Positions 45,929 to 57,609 of a DNA stretch of 64,000 nt are shown one piece after another. Origin of the DNA: Hirudinaria manillensis. Its lineage: Eukaryota > Annelida > Clitellata > Hirudinida > Hirudinidae. Each line of letters opens with the position of its first letter. The first letter of the stretch is position 1. Position numbers and translations under genes: made by a program. The stretch covers positions 6,405,319 to 6,469,318 of the forward strand of contig CM067531.1 of the NCBI GenBank assembly GCA_034509925.1, written 5' to 3'. The notes under the pieces were generated by a model. The model did not search any database, was not told where the DNA came from, and saw only the letters and a program-made list of their open reading frames with translations.

Positions 45929-46180
45929 CCACAAGATCGGGACGTAAAGTCACATTCCATCCCAAGAACCATTACTTTTATTTCTGAATATGCATTCCGC
46001 ATAGACCCAGGGACAACCAGGAGAGCCTGGTGGCGACCTGGAAAGACAGGTGACGTCTCGGAAAGACGAGGTCGCGGTTGGGCTAGCGACCCACGCGATA
46101 AAACGACCGCTACTTTACCGAACAACGAGATATGCCCCCATGGTCCCAGCCGAAAGGAGGGGGAGAATGACGGACCATCA

Positions 46181-46831
46181 ATGGACTCAAGGCTTGACCT
46201 GGCTACCAACAGACTTCCGAGTACGACTAACGCCCCGGACAATGGCATGTCGGGTAGCAGATGCGAGTGCGGAAGAACGTTCGCGACCGAAAGGGGACTG
46301 AAGACCCATCGATCCAAGACAAATTGCGGGTGCAAGGCACAGAGACAGCGTACTACCGCGAAGGTGCGGGTAGATAAAACGCCGGACGAAACCGGACCGG
46401 AGTCACACCACAGTTCCGTGTGTGTCCGAGTCTCATGCCCAGGACAAGACCCCCCGAGAGCTAGGATCAGGTTCCCTCGAGGAAGCGATAAGGAAAGCCG
46501 GTCAGGACTGGATGAGGAGCTGAAGCGAGGGCTGAAGAAAGTCCTGAAGGATGGATCAGTGAAGTCCTTCAGCGACTTCATTTACGTCAAATGTGTCGGA
46601 AAGTTTGGGGTCATCCCTGCAAAGGAACCTCAGAAGGTGTATGAATCCAGGCGACAGCGCGAACTTAACCGCCTAAAGGGCGAGAAAAAGGCGCTCCGCC
46701 GGCGGTGGAAAGTGGCCAAAAGCTTAGGCTTGGGAAGGCTCTCGTTGGCCTCTTTATGCCATCACGTGCCAGACTGGAGCGACTATCGAAAGCTCTCGTT
46801 GTCTTCTTTCGTCGCTACACTCAGCCGCTGA
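46181..46831 (+). CDS. C2H2-finger retroelement ORF, unit 4
   Basis: Same 216-aa frame. This unit is the longest (4,983 bp) because of an extra A in a poly(A) run near 47360. Confidence 0.6.
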   Translation: MDSRLDLATNRLPSTTNAPDNGMSGSRCECGRTFATERGLKTHRSKTNCGCKAQRQRTTAKVRVDKTPDETGPESHHSSVCVRVSCPGQDPPRARIRFPRGSDKESRSGLDEELKRGLKKVLKDGSVKSFSDFIYVKCVGKFGVIPAKEPQKVYESRRQRELNRLKGEKKALRRRWKVAKSLGLGRLSLASLCHHVPDWSDYRKLSLSSFVATLSR

Positions 46832-48064
46832 AGCGACTAATTTATGTCTAAATGTACTGTATGCATTGTGTCTTGCTAATCTTGATTAAAATCATTCATT
46901 TCTCTTGCACGGGTTCAATCATAAAAGCTGTTCTGACAGCTGACAAGGAAAGATTTCCCATGAAGATTTAGATGCTGTTTAGAACAATCAATTTTGTCTC
47001 AATAAACATACCACGAGTGCCTATGGTTTTCTTCTTTTGGTTTTGGGGCATATTGCAAGAACTCTGAGCTGACCTTAGTTAAATTATTCCTCTTTGATAA
47101 GAATGTGCTGATTAGTACTTTCAATCTTAATAGATTTTCTGTTCCACGAAGCTTCAGATACTGTTTAGAACATTAAACATCAATTTTGTCTTAATAAACA
47201 TACCACAAATGTACGTGGTTTTCTTCCTTTGATATCTTTTACAATCTTAATAGATGCAATCCTAAAGCTGGGAAGTTTAAACATCATTTGGCCTTAATAA
47301 AAATACTACAAAAGAAATGTGGTTGTTTGTATTTCACAAAATTTACATATTAATTATAAAAAAAAAAAGCAAGTACAATGGCATGGGAATAGCATTAATT
47401 TTATTGAGAGTTAGGAGCTGAGACTGTTGGGAGATTTTGAAAAAACTTGACCAACCACAATAAGCTAAAATTTACATTGAATTGTTTACTGAGGTCATAA
47501 CCTGTCAATAATGTTACAAAAATTTTGGTCACAAAAATTAATATATAACAAGAACTCAAATGAGCAATAAAAACACAACGAGCATTCCAATTAAAATTTA
47601 ATGAGGCCTTAATCTGTTAAAATTAATGAGGTACAATGATGAAAGTTGATCAAGAAGCGTCTATATCAAACTACATATTCATGAACATGTTGGAATCGTA
47701 ACACTGAAATAGTGTTGGCTCCTACAAATAGAGTCCTGCGTGAACCACGACCTGTAGTTGGGAAACTGACGGAGACGATGCCGGGGCGGCATTGGCGTTC
47801 GAAAAACAAAAACCTGAAAAATGCTATAAAATTATGTTTCGAATCTATAAAAAAATTGATTAAATAACAACTGGACTCATGTAATTTAATAATTGATTGA
47901 CACCGCCAAGATGTATGCGACGACCCCACGCATGGTCTGCAGCCAGCTTAATGCTCCGATCCTCGGCATGGGCTGTTAATAAGCAAAAGGAATGTATGCA
48001 ACCTTTTTTTAATTTTATTTTTAGATGACTTTAAACTTAAATTTGAATATATAAATAATACGTA

Positions 48065-48800
48065 GTGTTACGTCTGTACGTAGTGTGGCTGGACCTAGCA
48101 AACGCATATGGGTCGGGGCCGCATCAACTCTTGTGGAAGACGTTGGAGGCACACCATGTGCCTCAGCCCGTTATCCATATCCTCCAGGAATATTTTAACG
48201 GGTTCATGATGCGTTTCTCCACCCAAGCGTACACGACGAAGTGGGTTCCTCTGCAGGTCGGGATAGCCATGGGGTGTGCGATCTCTCCGACCCTGTTCGT
48301 ACTGGCGATGCAGATCCTACTGAAGGCAGTTGGGTCCGACATTCCAGAGGCGCACATTGGTAAGGGTGTGTACATGCCTCCAATAAAGGCATTCATGGAC
48401 GACACCACCCTGATTATGAATAGGAAGCGAATCGTTCAGGAAACCCTGGACAAGCTGGACGACTTGCTAGGATGGTGTCGTATGGCCTTCAAACCTGCGA
48501 AGTCCTTTGGTTAGAGGGAAAATTTGCGGGGACGCGTTCTTCGAGGTGGCGGGACAACGAATCCCTACAGTATCCGAGGAGCCTGTGAAGAGCCTAGGAA
48601 GGATGTTTGACGACTCGCTCACCGACAAGAGCATGAAGAACGCCATAGTCACGCAAACCAGTAAGGGGCTGCAAGCGATCGAGGCGGCGCCGCTCCAGGG
48701 TCGTTTCAAAGTGTGGCTTTTGCAGTTTGTGCTCCTGCCCAGACTCCTTTGGCCTTTGACCATCTATGAGATTGGTCTATCGGCGGTCGGCTTTCAGTAG
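48065..48800 (+). pseudogene. Non-LTR RT fragment, unit 4
   Basis: Same frameshifted RT piece. Confidence 0.85.
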
Positions 48801-49460
48801 TCGCTCCAGTCTGGCACGTGATGGCATAAAGAGGCCAATGAGAGCCTTCCAAAGCCTAAGCTTTTGAGTCCGCACATAGAAACCGACAGGGACATCCGGC
48901 TGATCACCGGATGCGGCCCACCCCCTTAGAACGTCAGGGGTTTCAAAGGGCCGAAACGTTCGAAGATGGGGGTCCTTCTCTGAGGATCCCTGTCGGAAAG
49001 CTCCGAGGAGGAGTTTCCGGCATCTAATGGTGTTATACAAAACAAATCAAAATAAGTATTGTAATCATCTAAAACTATTTTTCAGAAGTTGATTCATTTT
49101 TGTATATATTTAATATTAAACCCAAATGAAAATGAATAGAACTTTATTTATTCAAAAAAATTATGGAAGTTATAAATGTGCAGCCGTTACCTTATAATCT
49201 TTAAACGAAATTTATGAAACATTAAATTTTAAAATATAATTTTTATTTAATATTAACATAGAACCCAAATAAATTTTTAATATATTAAAGTCAGAAATTA
49301 CATTAATTTATTATTTATTATTTAAATTTATAAATTTATTAACTTATAAATTTATAAATTGAATACATCCTGTATCTAGAAACATCCTATATCTAGAAAC
49401 ATAAACACATCCTATATGTAGAAACATAAACTCATCCTTTTTCCGCTGTCTGCCATCGCT

Positions 49461-50390
49461 ATGAGGTTCGTGCCATGCAGTTGTATTTCGAAGTTTTACA
49501 GTCAATCATATCTTTTTACATTAGTTAATCGTATCGCGGAGTTGTATTTTTATTAACGAGAAATAAGTGGATTTTGTGTTTTTATGCAGTAAGGTATCGA
49601 GAGATAACTTGTTGGAAGGCGTCAACGCCGTCATTACTCACAGCCAAGAAAAGAAGAGGAAGTTTGTCGAAACCGTCGAACTTCAGATCTCTCTCAAGAA
49701 CTATGATCCTCAGAAAGACAAGCGTTTCTCTGGAACCGTGAGACTGGGGAATATTCCCAGGCCAAAGATGTCCGTTTGCGTTTTGGGAGACCAGCAGCAT
49801 TGTGATGAAGCAAAGGCTAACAATATCGAGTGCATGGATGCTGAGGCTCTGAAGAAGATGAACAAGAACAAGAAGCTTGTCAAGAAGCTGGGTAAGCTAA
49901 ACATTATCCTGAGGATGTTTTTACAGATATTTGTGTCCAGTATAATTATATACAGACTTAACTTATGTCATATTTTGAACAGCTAAGCAGTACGATACCT
50001 TCCTTGCTTCTGACTCCCTCATCAAGCAGATCCCACGTATCCTTGGTCCAGGTTTGAACAAGGCTGGAAAGTTCCCTAGCATGATCAGCCACGGTGAATC
50101 CATGACAGGAAAGGTCGAGGAAGTGAAAGGCACCATTAAGTTCCAGATGAAGAAGGTAACATACAGTCATTTAGAGTATATTTAAGCAGTATTGATAGCA
50201 ATATGAATCTAAATGGTAGGTACTCTGCTTGGCCGTTGCTGTCGGACACGCTGACATGACTCCCGAAGAGTTGGCTTCCAACGTCACTATATCGATCAAC
50301 TTCTTGGTATCTTTGCTAAAGAAGAACTGGCAGAACGTCAGGTCATTGTACATCAAGAGCACCATGGGTTCACCTCAAAGGCTTTACTAA
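49461..50390 (+). CDS. RPL10A: 60S ribosomal protein L10a (uL1), array copy 5
   Basis: Intact, with the AKQYDTF variant; no copy-specific change seen. Confidence 0.96.
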
Positions 50391-50647
50391 GTGGAATTAT
50401 TGATGCTTTACTAAGTGGAATTATTGATGCTTCACATTTGTTGGAAAATAAATTTCCAGAGATGCTAAAGAAGAACTGGCAGAACGTCAGGTCATTGTAC
50501 ATCAAGAGCACCATGGGTCCAACTCAAAGGCTTTACTAAGTGGAATTATTGATGCTTTACATTTGTTGGAAAATAAATTTCCAGAGACGCTCATCTGAGA
50601 GCTTTGTTGATGTTAGCAACAAACGTTAGCTTCCAACGTCACTATGA

Positions 50648-50911
50648 CAAACATTTTACCGTATTCGATCCGGACAATTTGTCTGGCTCAGAATCTACAG
50701 GGTTCGACAAGCCCTCGAAGCACCTTACCAAGGCCCTTACAAAGTCCTTCATGCAAAGGAGAACATTGTGAAGATAGACGGACGACTCCTCTCATTGTGT
50801 CTCGCAAGTCCGAGTCAAACTGACCAACCTATCATCTCCCCAGTCCTCTGGAGTCATGGATGCAGTCCTAATGCCTCAAGTACATCAGAGCACTCCTTCA
50901 ACAGGATTTAA
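50648..50911 (+). pseudogene. Gypsy integrase tail fragment, unit 5
   Basis: Same GPY/F remnant. Confidence 0.8.
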
Positions 50912-51163
50912 CCACAAGATCGGGACGTAAAGTCACATTCCATCCCAAGAACCATTACTTTTATTTCTGAATATGCATTCCGCATAGACCCAGGGACAAC
51001 CAGGAGAGCCTGGTGGCGACCTGGAAAGACAGGTGACGTCTCGGAAAGACGAGGTCGCGGTTGGGCTAGCGACCCACGCGATAAAACGACCGCTACTTTA
51101 CCGAACAACGAGATATGCCCCCATGGTCCCAGCCGAAAGGAGGGGGAGAATGACGGACCATCA

Positions 51164-51814
51164 ATGGACTCAAGGCTTGACCTGGCTACCAACAGACTTC
51201 CGAGTACGACTAACGCCCCGGACAATGGCATGTCGGGTAGCAGATGCGAGTGCGGAAGAACGTTCGCGACCGAAAGGGGACTGAAGACCCATCGATCCAA
51301 GACAAATTGCGGGTGCAAGGCACAGAGACAGCGTACTACCGCGAAGGTGCGGGTAGATAAAACGCCGGACGAAACCGGACCGGAGTCACACCACAGTTCC
51401 GTGTGTGTCCGAGTCTCATGCCCAGGACAAGACCCCCCGAGAGCTAGGATCAGGTTCCCTCGAGGAAGCGATAAGGAAAGCCGGTCAGGACTGGATGAGG
51501 AGCTGAAGCGAGGGCTGAAGAAAGTCCTGAAGGATGGATCAGTGAAGTCCTTCAGCGACTTCATTTACGTCAAATGTGTCGGAAAGTTTGGGGTCATCCC
51601 TGCAAAGGAACCTCAGAAGGTGTATGAATCCAGGCGACAGCGCGAACTTAACCGCCTAAAGGGCGAGAAAAAGGCGCTCCGCCGGCGGTGGAAAGTGGCC
51701 AAAAGCTTAGGCTTGGGAAGGCTCTCGTTGGCCTCTTTATGCCATCACGTGCCAGACTGGAGCGACTATCGAAAGCTCTCGTTGTCTTCTTTCGTCGCTA
51801 CACTCAGCCGCTGA
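51164..51814 (+). CDS. C2H2-finger retroelement ORF, unit 5
   Basis: Same 216-aa frame, no change seen. Confidence 0.6.
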   Translation: MDSRLDLATNRLPSTTNAPDNGMSGSRCECGRTFATERGLKTHRSKTNCGCKAQRQRTTAKVRVDKTPDETGPESHHSSVCVRVSCPGQDPPRARIRFPRGSDKESRSGLDEELKRGLKKVLKDGSVKSFSDFIYVKCVGKFGVIPAKEPQKVYESRRQRELNRLKGEKKALRRRWKVAKSLGLGRLSLASLCHHVPDWSDYRKLSLSSFVATLSR

Positions 51815-53046
51815 AGCGACTAATTTATGTCTAAATGTACTGTATGCATTGTGTCTTGCTAATCTTGATTAAAATCATTCATTTCTCTTGCACGGGTTCA
51901 ATCATAAAAGCTGTTCTGACAGCTGACAAGGAAAGATTTCCCATGAAGATTTAGATGCTGTTTAGAACAATCAATTTTGTCTCAATAAACATACCACGAG
52001 TGCCTATGGTTTTCTTCTTTTGGTTTTGGGGCATATTGCAAGAACTCTGAGCTGACCTTAGTTAAATTATTCCTCTTTGATAAGAATGTGCTGATTAGTA
52101 CTTTCAATCTTAATAGATTTTCTGTTCCACGAAGCTTCAGATACTGTTTAGAACATTAAACATCAATTTTGTCTTAATAAACATACCACAAATGTACGTG
52201 GTTTTCTTCCTTTGATATCTTTTACAATCTTAATAGATGCAATCCTAAAGCTGGGAAGTTTAAACATCATTTGGCCTTAATAAAAATACTACAAAAGAAA
52301 TGTGGTTGTTTGTATTTCACAAAATTTACATATTAATTATAAAAAAAAAAGCAAGTACAATGGCATGGGAATAGCATTAATTTTATTGAGAGTTAGGAGC
52401 TGAGACTGTTGGGAGATTTTGAAAAAACTTGACCAACCACAATAAGCTAAAATTTACATTGAATTGTTTACTGAGGTCATAACCTGTCAATAATGTTACA
52501 AAAATTTTGGTCACAAAAATTAATATATAACAAGAACTCAAATGAGCAATAAAAACACAACGAGCATTCCAATTAAAATTTAATGAGGCCTTAATCTGTT
52601 AAAATTAATGAGGTACAATGATGAAAGTTGATCAAGAAGCGTCTATATCAAACTACATATTCATGAACATGTTGGAATCGTAACACTGAAATAGTGTTGG
52701 CTCCTACAAATAGAGTCCTGCGTGAACCACGACCTGTAGTTGGGAAACTGACGGAGACGATGCCGGGGCGGCATTGGCGTTCGAAAAACAAAAACCTGAA
52801 AAATGCTATAAAATTATGTTTCGAATCTATAAAAAAATTGATTAAATAACAACTGGACTCATGTAATTTAATAATTGATTGACACCGCCAAGATGTATGC
52901 GACGACCCCACGCATGGTCTGCAGCCAGCTTAATGCTCCGATCCTCGGCATGGGCTGTTAATAAGCAAAAGGAATGTATGCAACCTTTTTTTAATTTTAT
53001 TTTTAGATGACTTTAAACTTAAATTTGAATATATAAATAATACGTA

Positions 53047-53782
53047 GTGTTACGTCTGTACGTAGTGTGGCTGGACCTAGCAAACGCATATGGGTCGGGG
53101 CCGCATCAACTCTTGTGGAAGACGTTGGAGGCACACCATGTGCCTCAGCCCGTTATCCATATCCTCCAGGAATATTTTAACGGGTTCATGATGCGTTTCT
53201 CCACCCAAGCGTACACGACGAAGTGGGTTCCTCTGCAGGTCGGGATAGCCATGGGGTGTGCGATCTCTCCGACCCTGTTCGTACTGGCGATGCAGATCCT
53301 ACTGAAGGCAGTTGGGTCCGACATTCCAGAGGCGCACATTGGTAAGGGTGTGTACATGCCTCCAATAAAGGCATTCATGGACGACACCACCCTGATTATG
53401 AATAGGAAGCGAATCGTTCAGGAAACCCTGGACAAGCTGGACGACTTGCTAGGATGGTGTCGTATGGCCTTCAAACCTGCGAAGTCCTTTGGTTAGAGGG
53501 AAAATTTGCGGGGACGCGTTCTTCGAGGTGGCGGGACAACGAATCCCTACAGTATCCGAGGAGCCTGTGAAGAGCCTAGGAAGGATGTTTGACGACTCGC
53601 TCACCGACAAGAGCATGAAGAACGCCATAGTCACGCAAACCAGTAAGGGGCTGCAAGCGATCGAGGCGGCGCCGCTCCAGGGTCGTTTCAAAGTGTGGCT
53701 TTTGCAGTTTGTGCTCCTGCCCAGACTCCTTTGGCCTTTGACCATCTATGAGATTGGTCTATCGGCGGTCGGCTTTCAGTAG
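53047..53782 (+). pseudogene. Non-LTR RT fragment, unit 5 (last copy)
   Basis: Same frameshifted RT piece. The sixth unit ends before reaching this segment, so this is the last one. Confidence 0.85.
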
Positions 53783-54442
53783 TCGCTCCAGTCTGGCACG
53801 TGATGGCATAAAGAGGCCAATGAGAGCCTTCCAAAGCCTAAGCTTTTGAGTCCGCACATAGAAACCGACAGGGACATCCGGCTGATCACCGGATGCGGCC
53901 CACCCCCTTAGAACGTCAGGGGTTTCAAAGGGCCGAAACGTTCGAAGATGGGGGTCCTTCTCTGAGGATCCCTGTCGGAAAGCTCCGAGGAGGAGTTTCC
54001 GGCATCTAATGGTGTTATACAAAACAAATCAAAATAAGTATTGTAATCATCTAAAACTATTTTTCAGAAGTTGATTCATTTTTGTATATATTTAATATTA
54101 AACCCAAATGAAAATGAATAGAACTTTATTTATTCAAAAAAATTATGGAAGTTATAAATGTGCAGCCGTTACCTTATAATCTTTAAACGAAATTTATGAA
54201 ACATTAAATTTTAAAATATAATTTTTATTTAATATTAACATAGAACCCAAATAAATTTTTAATATATTAAAGTCAGAAATTACATTAATTTATTATTTAT
54301 TATTTAAATTTATAAATTTATTAACTTATAAATTTATAAATTGAATACATCCTGTATCTAGAAACATCCTATATCTAGAAACATAAACACATCCTATATG
54401 TAGAAACATAAACTCATCCTTTTTCCGCTGTCTGCCATCGCT

Positions 54443-55372
54443 ATGAGGTTCGTGCCATGCAGTTGTATTTCGAAGTTTTACAGTCAATCATATCTTTTTA
54501 CATTAGTTAATCGTATCGCGGAGTTGTATTTTTATTAACGAGAAATAAGTGGATTTTGTGTTTTTATGCAGTAAGGTATCGAGAGATAACTTGTTGGAAG
54601 GCGTCAACGCCGTCATTACTCACAGCCAAGAAAAGAAGAGGAAGTTTGTCGAAACCGTCGAACTTCAGATCTCTCTCAAGAACTATGATCCTCAGAAAGA
54701 CAAGCGTTTCTCTGGAACCGTGAGACTGGGGAATATTCCCAGGCCAAAGATGTCCGTTTGCGTTTTGGGAGACCAGCAGCATTGTGATGAAGCAAAGGCT
54801 AACAATATCGAGTGCATGGATGCTGAGGCTCTGAAGAAGATGAACAAGAACAAGAAGCTTGTCAAGAAGCTGGGTAAGCTAAACATTATCCTGAGGATGT
54901 TTTTACAGATATTTGTGTCCAGTATAATTATATACAGACTTAACTTATGTCATATTTTGAACAGCTAAGCAGTACGATACCTTCCTTGCTTCTGACTCCC
55001 TCATCAAGCAGATCCCACGTATCCTTGGTCCAGGTTTGAACAAGGCTGGAAAGTTCCCTAGCATGATCAGCCACGGTGAATCCATGACAGGAAAGGTCGA
55101 GGAAGTGAAAGGCACCATTAAGTTCCAGATGAAGAAGGTAACATACAGTCATTTAGAGTATATTTAAGCAGTATTGATAGCAATATGAATCTAAATGGTA
55201 GGTACTCTGCTTGGCCGTTGCTGTCGGACACGCTGACATGACTCCCGAAGAGTTGGCTTCCAACGTCACTATATCGATCAACTTCTTGGTATCTTTGCTA
55301 AAGAAGAACTGGCAGAACGTCAGGTCATTGTACATCAAGAGCACCATGGGTTCACCTCAAAGGCTTTACTAA
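54443..55372 (+). CDS. RPL10A: 60S ribosomal protein L10a (uL1), array copy 6
   Basis: Intact, with the AKQYDTF variant, in the truncated terminal unit. Its promoter region and 3' UTR are complete, so truncation of the unit does not touch the gene. Confidence 0.96.
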
Positions 55373-55629
55373 GTGGAATTATTGATGCTTTACTAAGTGG
55401 AATTATTGATGCTTCACATTTGTTGGAAAATAAATTTCCAGAGATGCTAAAGAAGAACTGGCAGAACGTCAGGTCATTGTACATCAAGAGCACCATGGGT
55501 CCAACTCAAAGGCTTTACTAAGTGGAATTATTGATGCTTTACATTTGTTGGAAAATAAATTTCCAGAGACGCTCATCTGAGAGCTTTGTTGATGTTAGCA
55601 ACAAACGTTAGCTTCCAACGTCACTATGA

Positions 55630-55893
55630 CAAACATTTTACCGTATTCGATCCGGACAATTTGTCTGGCTCAGAATCTACAGGGTTCGACAAGCCCTCGA
55701 AGCACCTTACCAAGGCCCTTACAAAGTCCTTCATGCAAAGGAGAACATTGTGAAGATAGACGGACGACTCCTCTCATTGTGTCTCGCAAGTCCGAGTCAA
55801 ACTGACCAACCTATCATCTCCCCAGTCCTCTGGAGTCATGGATGCAGTCCTAATGCCTCAAGTACATCAGAGCACTCCTTCAACAGGATTTAA
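55630..55893 (+). pseudogene. Gypsy integrase tail fragment, unit 6
   Basis: Same GPY/F remnant. Confidence 0.8.
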
Positions 55894-56145
55894 CCACAAG
55901 ATCGGGACGTAAAGTCACATTCCATCCCAAGAACCATTACTTTTATTTCTGAATATGCATTCCGCATAGACCCAGGGACAACCAGGAGAGCCTGGTGGCG
56001 ACCTGGAAAGACAGGTGACGTCTCGGAAAGACGAGGTCGCGGTTGGGCTAGCGACCCACGCGATAAAACGACCGCTACTTTACCGAACAACGAGATATGC
56101 CCCCATGGTCCCAGCCGAAAGGAGGGGGAGAATGACGGACCATCA

Positions 56146-56796
56146 ATGGACTCAAGGCTTGACCTGGCTACCAACAGACTTCCGAGTACGACTAACGCCC
56201 CGGACAATGGCATGTCGGGTAGCAGATGCGAGTGCGGAAGAACGTTCGCGACCGAAAGGGGACTGAAGACCCATCGATCCAAGACAAATTGCGGGTGCAA
56301 GGCACAGAGACAGCGTACTACCGCGAAGGTGCGGGTAGATAAAACGCCGGACGAAACCGGACCGGAGTCACACCACAGTTCCGTGTGTGTCCGAGTCTCA
56401 TGCCCAGGACAAGACCCCCCGAGAGCTAGGATCAGGTTCCCTCGAGGAAGCGATAAGGAAAGCCGGTCAGGACTGGATGAGGAGCTGAAGCGAGGGCTGA
56501 AGAAAGTCCTGAAGGATGGATCAGTGAAGTCCTTCAGCGACTTCATTTACGTCAAATGTGTCGGAAAGTTTGGGGTCATCCCTGCAAAGGAACCTCAGAA
56601 GGTGTATGAATCCAGGCGACAGCGCGAACTTAACCGCCTAAAGGGCGAGAAAAAGGCGCTCCGCCGGCGGTGGAAAGTGGCCAAAAGCTTAGGCTTGGGA
56701 AGGCTCTCGTTGGCCTCTTTATGCCATCACGTGCCAGACTGGAGCGACTATCGAAAGCTCTCGTTGTCTTCTTTCGTCGCTACACTCAGCCGCTGA
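56146..56796 (+). CDS. C2H2-finger retroelement ORF, unit 6
   Basis: Same 216-aa frame, the last copy; the array stops 361 bp downstream. Confidence 0.6.
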   Translation: MDSRLDLATNRLPSTTNAPDNGMSGSRCECGRTFATERGLKTHRSKTNCGCKAQRQRTTAKVRVDKTPDETGPESHHSSVCVRVSCPGQDPPRARIRFPRGSDKESRSGLDEELKRGLKKVLKDGSVKSFSDFIYVKCVGKFGVIPAKEPQKVYESRRQRELNRLKGEKKALRRRWKVAKSLGLGRLSLASLCHHVPDWSDYRKLSLSSFVATLSR

Positions 56797-57157
56797 AGCG
56801 ACTAATTTATGTCTAAATGTACTGTATGCATTGTGTCTTGCTAATCTTGATTAAAATCATTCATTTCTCTTGCACGGGTTCAATCATAAAAGCTGTTCTG
56901 ACAGCTGACAAGGAAAGATTTCCCATGAAGATTTAGATGCTGTTTAGAACAATCAATTTTGTCTCAATAAACATACCACGAGTGCCTATGGTTTTCTTCT
57001 TTTGGTTTTGGGGCATATTGCAAGAACTCTGAGCTGACCTTAGTTAAATTATTCCTCTTTGATAAGAATGTGCTGATTAGTACTTTCAATCTTAATAGAT
57101 TTTCTGTTCCACGAAGCTTCAGATACTGTTTAGAACATTAAACATCAATTTTGTCTT

Positions 57158-57609
57158 GACTCAATTGGGGCAGTCAATCTAGTTGATGGTTGGATGTTAT
57201 TTAACATTTAATTGGTGTGTAATGTGAAAGTTGGTTTTATTTGGGACTGGTTTATGGTGTTATGGTAAAAATTATTTCTTTTTTTTTTTTAATTTTATTT
57301 TCTCGGCCTCACACCCAAAACACAAACAACAATATTCCGACGGCCTCTCCAAAGTTTAGTGTCCGCACTAGGGCCCGAGATCACCCTGGACATTCGGTCA
57401 GAAGGTGAAATCACGATCGAACGCGCCGAGTAACGTCAACTGCCAATGTCATTGAGAATTCGCAGTCCGAGAAAGTGCGATTGCCCTCGGAAGTGGGCAC
57501 CTGTGAGCCCTCCAGATTTTGTAACTGTGACTGAGGACCGAGAGCACAACGTACATTAAACTCGTCTTCGAAGCGCCGCACTCTCTCCAGAATCTGTATG
57601 ATTCTGCAC
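57158..57609 (-). other. 3' region of the minus-strand retrotransposon and array flank
   Basis: On the minus strand 57449-57609 still carries coding sequence in another frame (CNWRGVMSAESYRFW), matching NWRGAIVEESWRVWRRFG at the end of the 14.9-17.3 kb relative. Beyond it an AT-rich tail includes an A-rich run at about 57279-57300. The boundary between element and array flank is probably within 57158-57300. Confidence 0.6.

Larger units (their letters stand above)
29112..57157 (+). repeat. Tandem array, about 5.6 units of about 4,982 bp, each with an RPL10A gene
   Basis: Corresponding points recur at spacings 4982, 4980, 4982, 4983 and 4982 bp (for example RPL10A exon 2 starts at 29663, 34645, 39625, 44607, 49590, 54572). 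The first unit starts at 29112 in ACAAATCAAAATAAG; unit junctions are preceded by TGGTGTTATACAA. The sixth unit is cut at 57157 (TTTTGTCTT), after its C2H2 ORF and before its RT fragment. Differences seen are few: homopolymer length near 32417 and its equivalents, and a cluster of substitutions in unit 2. In unit 1 the order is 5' flank 29112-29533, RPL10A 29534-30463, exon-4 duplication 30537-30663, Gypsy tail 30721-30984, C2H2 ORF 31237-31887, AT-rich 31888-33119, RT fragment 33120-33855, inverted fragment to about 34093. Confidence 0.98.
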
